Source of the DNA: Suilimivivens sp964571145
GTDB taxonomy: Bacteria; Bacillota; Clostridia; Lachnospirales; Lachnospiraceae
Direction: 5' to 3'
Assembly: GCA_964571145.1 (NCBI GenBank)
Contig: CAZNAP010000087.1
Span: forward strand, 1-10,543
Length of the DNA: 10,543 bases
Numbering within the stretch: position 1 is the first letter of the stretch; each line of letters opens with the position of its first letter. This document shows, piece by piece, positions 7,144 through 10,543 of this stretch. The translations under genes were made by a program, and so were the position numbers. The notes beneath the pieces were generated by a model, which was given only the letters and a program-made list of their open reading frames with translations, did not search any database and was not told the origin of the DNA.

Positions 7144-7668
7144 ATGAGAAGAGACAACAAGGGCTTTAGTTTGGTAGAAATAATTGTTGTATTAGCGATT
7201 CTGGCGATTGCCGGTTTGCTGGGGATATCTGGACTGGGATATGTATTTGGGCAATCAGTGAAATCTTGTGCAGATGAACTTAAAAGTTCTATCGGCGAGA
7301 CTAGAATTAATACAATGGGGAAGTATGAGACAACAATCCATATTTATGAGGGCACGGACGGATTTTATAAGCAGGAGTTTCAGTGGGAAGTAGCAGGTGG
7401 AACAGGCAGCTGGGTCAGTGAGAATCCACAAAAGGTCGGAAAATCCTATTTAACGTTGCAGTATCGGCTAGAGGACGGAACAGTCGGTAATATAGACAGT
7501 GACGGAATCTGGATTAGTTTTAACCGAAGCAGCGGCAGAGAACGGGTAATGACAGCTACACCATCAGGTACTGGTGTGACAGGGATGTTTGACCGAATTA
7601 TTGTAAATGGTTCCTTAACCAGAACTGTAATAATAGTTCCCGCTACAGGCAAAATTATGGTACAATAG
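7144..7668 (+). CDS. GspH/FimT-like minor pseudopilin
   Basis: A 174-residue prepilin with the short leader MRRDNKG, a cleavage site G7|F8SLVE with Glu at +5 (E12), and a hydrophobic helix IIVVLAILAIAGLLGISGLG. The rest is strand-rich with a C-terminus RTVIIVPATGKIMVQ, which matches the ending typical of GspH/FimT/FimU proteins. It is the only prepilin here of ordinary size. In T4P and type II secretion systems this subunit links the tip complex to the filament body. It begins 10 bp after the PilX-like stop, with its Shine-Dalgarno next to that stop, suggesting coupled translation. The region QFQWEVAGGTGSW to GIWISFNRSSG is the beta-sheet domain. Confidence 0.88.
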   Translation: MRRDNKGFSLVEIIVVLAILAIAGLLGISGLGYVFGQSVKSCADELKSSIGETRINTMGKYETTIHIYEGTDGFYKQEFQWEVAGGTGSWVSENPQKVGKSYLTLQYRLEDGTVGNIDSDGIWISFNRSSGRERVMTATPSGTGVTGMFDRIIVNGSLTRTVIIVPATGKIMVQ

Positions 7669-7681
7669 TACTAACGTGCTT

Positions 7682-7687
7682 GGAGGG
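7682..7687 (+). promoter_or_regulatory. Ribosome binding site of the PilW-like gene, long spacing
   Basis: GGAGGG lies 9 nt before the ATG at 7697, slightly longer than its neighbours' spacing. It is flanked by a short inverted repeat, TAACG (7672-7676) and CGTTA (7688-7692), that would place it in an 11-nt loop. The stem is only 5 bp. Confidence 0.6.
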
Positions 7688-7696
7688 CGTTAACGT

Positions 7697-10135
7697 ATGA
7701 AAAAAAACCTTCTAAAAAAATGGAATCAAGGATTTACATTGGTTGAGGTGGTAATTGCTGTTGGCATTGCTTCTTTAGCTTTACTTTCAATTGGCGGTTT
7801 TATGGCAGTCAGTGCACGCTCCTTCTCGTCAACGAGTGCAGAGGTTAACCTGCAACATGAATCGCAATTGGCCTATAACCAATTACAGGATTTAGTTGTG
7901 GATGCCCAGCTGGGCGTAACACAGGCCAGTACCGTAGGTGGTACTGAAACTGTTATTGATGCCAATGTTATGATGGATGATTCGGCAGACCAAAAGGCAA
8001 TTTATATCTACAATACCAGTGATGTATATAAGGTATTTTGGAATAATCCCGAAGACAGGCTGTATTACTTGGAATATGACGTCACAATCGACCCTTCAGG
8101 AAATGCTGTTTTAGGTGCTGCCCGAGGCACGGATGCGTTAATGGCAGAATATATTACAGATTTTGATTTAGATTTATCACTGTTAGAGAGCAAGCGCATT
8201 GTAGGCGTCCATATGACTTTTGAAAAAAGCAACAAGTCTTATGATGCCAATTACAATATTACAATCAGAAACGAAGTGGTAGTGAATAAGCCGATGGCAG
8301 ATGCTTATGTAACTCCACCACCAACCATTCCGGCAACCAGTATCGATCCGATTGCTGCAATTTTAGTAGAACCGGGTTCTGTATATACCTTCCCGGCACC
8401 GACAGTACGTTCATCTTCTGTAACAGAAATTCCAAGCCAAGTGGTACGTTGGTTTATCGATAGTACAACACCGGTGGATGCAGGAACAACCATTGGCACA
8501 ACATCAGGTCAATTAAAGATATCTGACAGCGAATCACATGACAGCTTTAAAATAAAGGTGGTAACTGATGATGGCTCTGCCAGCACGTTGGTGGATGTAA
8601 ATGTACGAAAGGTGACCAGTGTTGGCGTGACTTATGAAGCAGTATCCAAAGATAAAGATGGAAATTTTGTTTCGGCAAATAAGCTGACTAAAAATGATGA
8701 ATTTAAATTAAAAGCGACTGTTGCAATGAATCACGAAGAAGAATTGTCGGCAGGAGTCTCCGGCAGAACCTTAGCACAGGCCAAAGAATTGGATTGGGCA
8801 ATTATGGAAGGCGATGCTTATTTGGAAGAACCTGCACCGGCAACGATTACAGCCAATATATGGCCGGGTAAGATGAAAGCTTCTGTTACTACAGATAAAA
8901 CACTTCGCGTGAGAGCTACCGCAAAACATTCTCTGCTTTATAAGCCAACAGAGGGTGTATTTGGTGAGTGGACCGGAACGACTTTCATGAAACCTAATGA
9001 TTTTAATATTCTTATTGACAGTGATTTTGAAAGAGGTCAAGAGTACGCTTTTAATATAGCAGACAGTAACCCTGCAACCGGACATATTTATTTGTTTGAT
9101 TTAATTGTACGGAAGAAGATTGTAGATGAAGATGGTATCATCAGTTATGAACCACTGGATGATGAGGAGTACATAGTACGTGCAGAAGGTGGTAACAATG
9201 TAAAACTTCATTTCCCACAGAATTCAGATCCCTATGCTGAATATGTGGTAGATGTCAGCTGTTATAAATTCTGGAATGAAGCCAATAAAAATGTAATTAG
9301 TTATGGATTTTTAAAAGATTATTCTGGCTTTAATATTAGTAATGCCGTAGGCGAAAGTCATATGGATGCAATCGGATTGGAGGTTTCCGAGTTGTGTTTT
9401 GACAGCATGTATAACAATCCATTATCTTTGATTAAGTATTATACACCAAGAACCTACAGCGAAAGACTAAATGATACCACAAATACAAACTTTACTGTGG
9501 GTGGAATCACTAATTTTAGAATGGCATATGGTTTTAATCTTGATAGAAAGAGTATCAAGTGGGATTATTATACGAATCCAACTGGTGGGAAGAGCAAAGA
9601 TGCTTTTATTAAATATGCATCAGGCAATAATTGTTTAGATGGATTGTTTTCCAATGATTTGGGTGGTAATAATCTGAACTTGTATTTCTCACATAAAAAA
9701 TGGAGTGATAACACGCCACAAGTACTTTACTTAATACCAACAATTTATTTGAGTAGTGGCGATCAACATCTGATGTATCACACCTATATTAAACAAATTA
9801 ACTATAATATCGAAGTGCCTATAAATGGCACTACTCAAAAACTATATTTCCCTTATCCGCTTTGTGAAAAAGACGGATTGAAAGATTTTCCGGGGAAATC
9901 GTTGGTGGTTGATACCACAGACCCCAGTAAGGCTAAGCTTGAGAAAGCAACATGGTATAATGCATATTATAGTAGTGATTTCAACAATCTATATTATAGC
10001 CTACAACGCTGGGCAGATAGTTCAGGAGTTACAAACTATACATTAACATTGTACAGTCAGTCGACTTATACAGAAACCTATAAAATTGGTTCATATCGAA
10101 TCCAAGAAGGCCAGTTTATTTGGTCGAAAGAATAA
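7697..10135 (+). CDS. Giant modular PilW/GspJ-like minor prepilin
   Basis: An 812-residue prepilin. The Lys-rich leader ends at G12, followed by F13TLVEVVIA with Glu at +5 (E17) and a hydrophobic helix to about residue 36. The helix continues into SAEVNLQHESQLAYNQLQDLVVDAQ, typical of PilW/GspJ. The pilin domain appears to end near residue 204, followed by a linker VTPPPTIPATSIDP (205-218). Residues about 219-305 look like an Ig-like beta-sandwich (FKIKVVTDDGSASTLVDVNV), about 306-431 like a second (LRVRATAKHS), and about 432-549 like a third beta-rich unit. Residues about 550-812 are an unrecognised Tyr/Asn-rich region. Usual PilW/GspJ proteins are about 200-350 aa. The gene's 3' part is markedly AT-richer than its 5' part. 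Domain limits are estimates by eye. Likely role: an exposed tip subunit completing the H/I/J/K-like set. Confidence 0.85.
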   Translation: MKKNLLKKWNQGFTLVEVVIAVGIASLALLSIGGFMAVSARSFSSTSAEVNLQHESQLAYNQLQDLVVDAQLGVTQASTVGGTETVIDANVMMDDSADQKAIYIYNTSDVYKVFWNNPEDRLYYLEYDVTIDPSGNAVLGAARGTDALMAEYITDFDLDLSLLESKRIVGVHMTFEKSNKSYDANYNITIRNEVVVNKPMADAYVTPPPTIPATSIDPIAAILVEPGSVYTFPAPTVRSSSVTEIPSQVVRWFIDSTTPVDAGTTIGTTSGQLKISDSESHDSFKIKVVTDDGSASTLVDVNVRKVTSVGVTYEAVSKDKDGNFVSANKLTKNDEFKLKATVAMNHEEELSAGVSGRTLAQAKELDWAIMEGDAYLEEPAPATITANIWPGKMKASVTTDKTLRVRATAKHSLLYKPTEGVFGEWTGTTFMKPNDFNILIDSDFERGQEYAFNIADSNPATGHIYLFDLIVRKKIVDEDGIISYEPLDDEEYIVRAEGGNNVKLHFPQNSDPYAEYVVDVSCYKFWNEANKNVISYGFLKDYSGFNISNAVGESHMDAIGLEVSELCFDSMYNNPLSLIKYYTPRTYSERLNDTTNTNFTVGGITNFRMAYGFNLDRKSIKWDYYTNPTGGKSKDAFIKYASGNNCLDGLFSNDLGGNNLNLYFSHKKWSDNTPQVLYLIPTIYLSSGDQHLMYHTYIKQINYNIEVPINGTTQKLYFPYPLCEKDGLKDFPGKSLVVDTTDPSKAKLEKATWYNAYYSSDFNNLYYSLQRWADSSGVTNYTLTLYSQSTYTETYKIGSYRIQEGQFIWSKE

Positions 10136-10158
10136 GTTTGAAAGGATGGAGCGTATTC

Positions 10159-10543
10159 ATGCGTAAATCGAGTAAAAAAATAATGACAGCTATCACAGCA
10201 GGCGTTTGCGCAGTAGTGCTGATTGGTGTTGGTGTGTTAACCCCATGGTATAATGCATCAGCAAAAGATACGCTTCAGGGAATACAGGAAATTGTTAATA
10301 ACAGTTCCAAAGAAGCCCCTTATCGTATTTTGGAAATTGTTCCTGATGTGGCAGCAGCTGACTTTGGAAATGACGTAAAAATTGAGCAGTCAATGGGTTC
10401 GATTGGCTACTATATTGGTGGGCAGGAGCCGGTCAGACTAGAGTGGGATTTAGCACAATTTAACGACTCCTCTAAACGAAAAGAGTTTGTAGACAAGTTA
10501 TATTCTTATGATACAGTAACAAGCACCGGTTCGGGTGCACTGG
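10159..10543 (+). CDS. Exported protein of unknown function, DUF5057-like start (partial)
   Basis: Open to the end of the window; 128 codons are visible and the 3' end is missing. AAAGGATGGAG at 10141-10151 is a good Shine-Dalgarno 7 nt before the ATG at 10159, and 23 bp separate it from the PilW-like stop. Residues 1-35 form a classical signal peptide: basic MRKSSKK, a hydrophobic core (about 8-28) and NASA|K as the probable signal peptidase I site after A35. There is no prepilin motif and no lipobox. The mature protein starts with a short helix and then YRILEIVP (55-62), followed by IGYYIGGQEPVRLEWDLA (82-99). From memory this pairing of LEIVP and GY-IGGQEP resembles the start of DUF5057 proteins of Firmicutes, which are large and uncharacterised. 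Position suggests a surface or tip-associated partner of the pilus. The family call is moderate; the signal peptide and coding call are firm. Confidence 0.8.
   Translation, partial: MRKSSKKIMTAITAGVCAVVLIGVGVLTPWYNASAKDTLQGIQEIVNNSSKEAPYRILEIVPDVAAADFGNDVKIEQSMGSIGYYIGGQEPVRLEWDLAQFNDSSKRKEFVDKLYSYDTVTSTGSGAL

Noticed and set aside
7672..7692. Hairpin holding the PilW-like ribosome binding site in its loop
   Set aside because: The stem TAACG/CGTTA is only 5 bp and does not extend with good pairs, so it is probably chance; noted with the site itself.
1..10543. tRNA, rRNA, CRISPR array, insertion sequence or transposase
   Set aside because: Both strands were read; coding sequence is nearly continuous and no such element or long inverted or direct repeat was seen.

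Overview
The window is a contiguous, entirely plus-strand type IV pilus (T4P) assembly and minor-pilin operon. It most likely comes from a monoderm member of the Clostridia, possibly Lachnospiraceae. That placement is an inference from moderate GC (about 42% in one hand-counted 420 bp stretch), strong GGAGG-type ribosome binding sites, a PilM-PilN fusion of the kind I recall from Clostridioides difficile, no outer-membrane secretin gene among the eight, and an exported last gene resembling a Firmicutes family of unknown function.

Layout. Positions 8-766 encode the prepilin peptidase PilD. Positions 799-2496 encode a single protein that joins the cytoplasmic actin-like PilM to a membrane-anchored PilN. 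Positions 2504-3310 encode a PilO-like partner. An 81 bp spacer follows, very AT-rich with degenerate tandem repeats. Then comes a block of four prepilin-like genes: a PilV/GspI-like protein (3392-4759), a PilX/GspK-like protein (4788-7133), a GspH/FimT-like pseudopilin (7144-7668) and a PilW/GspJ-like protein (7697-10135). The window ends inside a gene for an exported protein (from 10159). Apart from the 81 bp spacer, gaps are 7 to 32 bp. I see no GC-rich terminator hairpin, so one transcription unit or two nested ones is likely.

How the genes work together. PilD removes the leader peptides of the four prepilins, and of a major pilin that is not in the window. PilMN and PilO form the inner-membrane alignment platform. 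The extension ATPase, the platform protein PilC, PilT and the major pilin are absent and probably lie upstream. The four prepilins match, one for one, the H/I/J/K (FimU/V/W/X) set known to form the tip and priming complex of T4P and type II secretion filaments. Three of them are far larger than usual (455, 781 and 812 aa), with long beta-rich regions beyond or inside the pilin fold. This suggests a pilus carrying a bulky, possibly adhesive tip. The last, exported protein may be a surface partner of that tip.

Most noteworthy: the PilM-PilN fusion with a nucleotide-binding site that looks eroded, the oversized tip pilins, the valine at +5 in the PilX-like protein, the sharp GC drop in the C-terminal part of the PilW-like gene, the repeat-bearing spacer, and the linked exported protein of unknown function.
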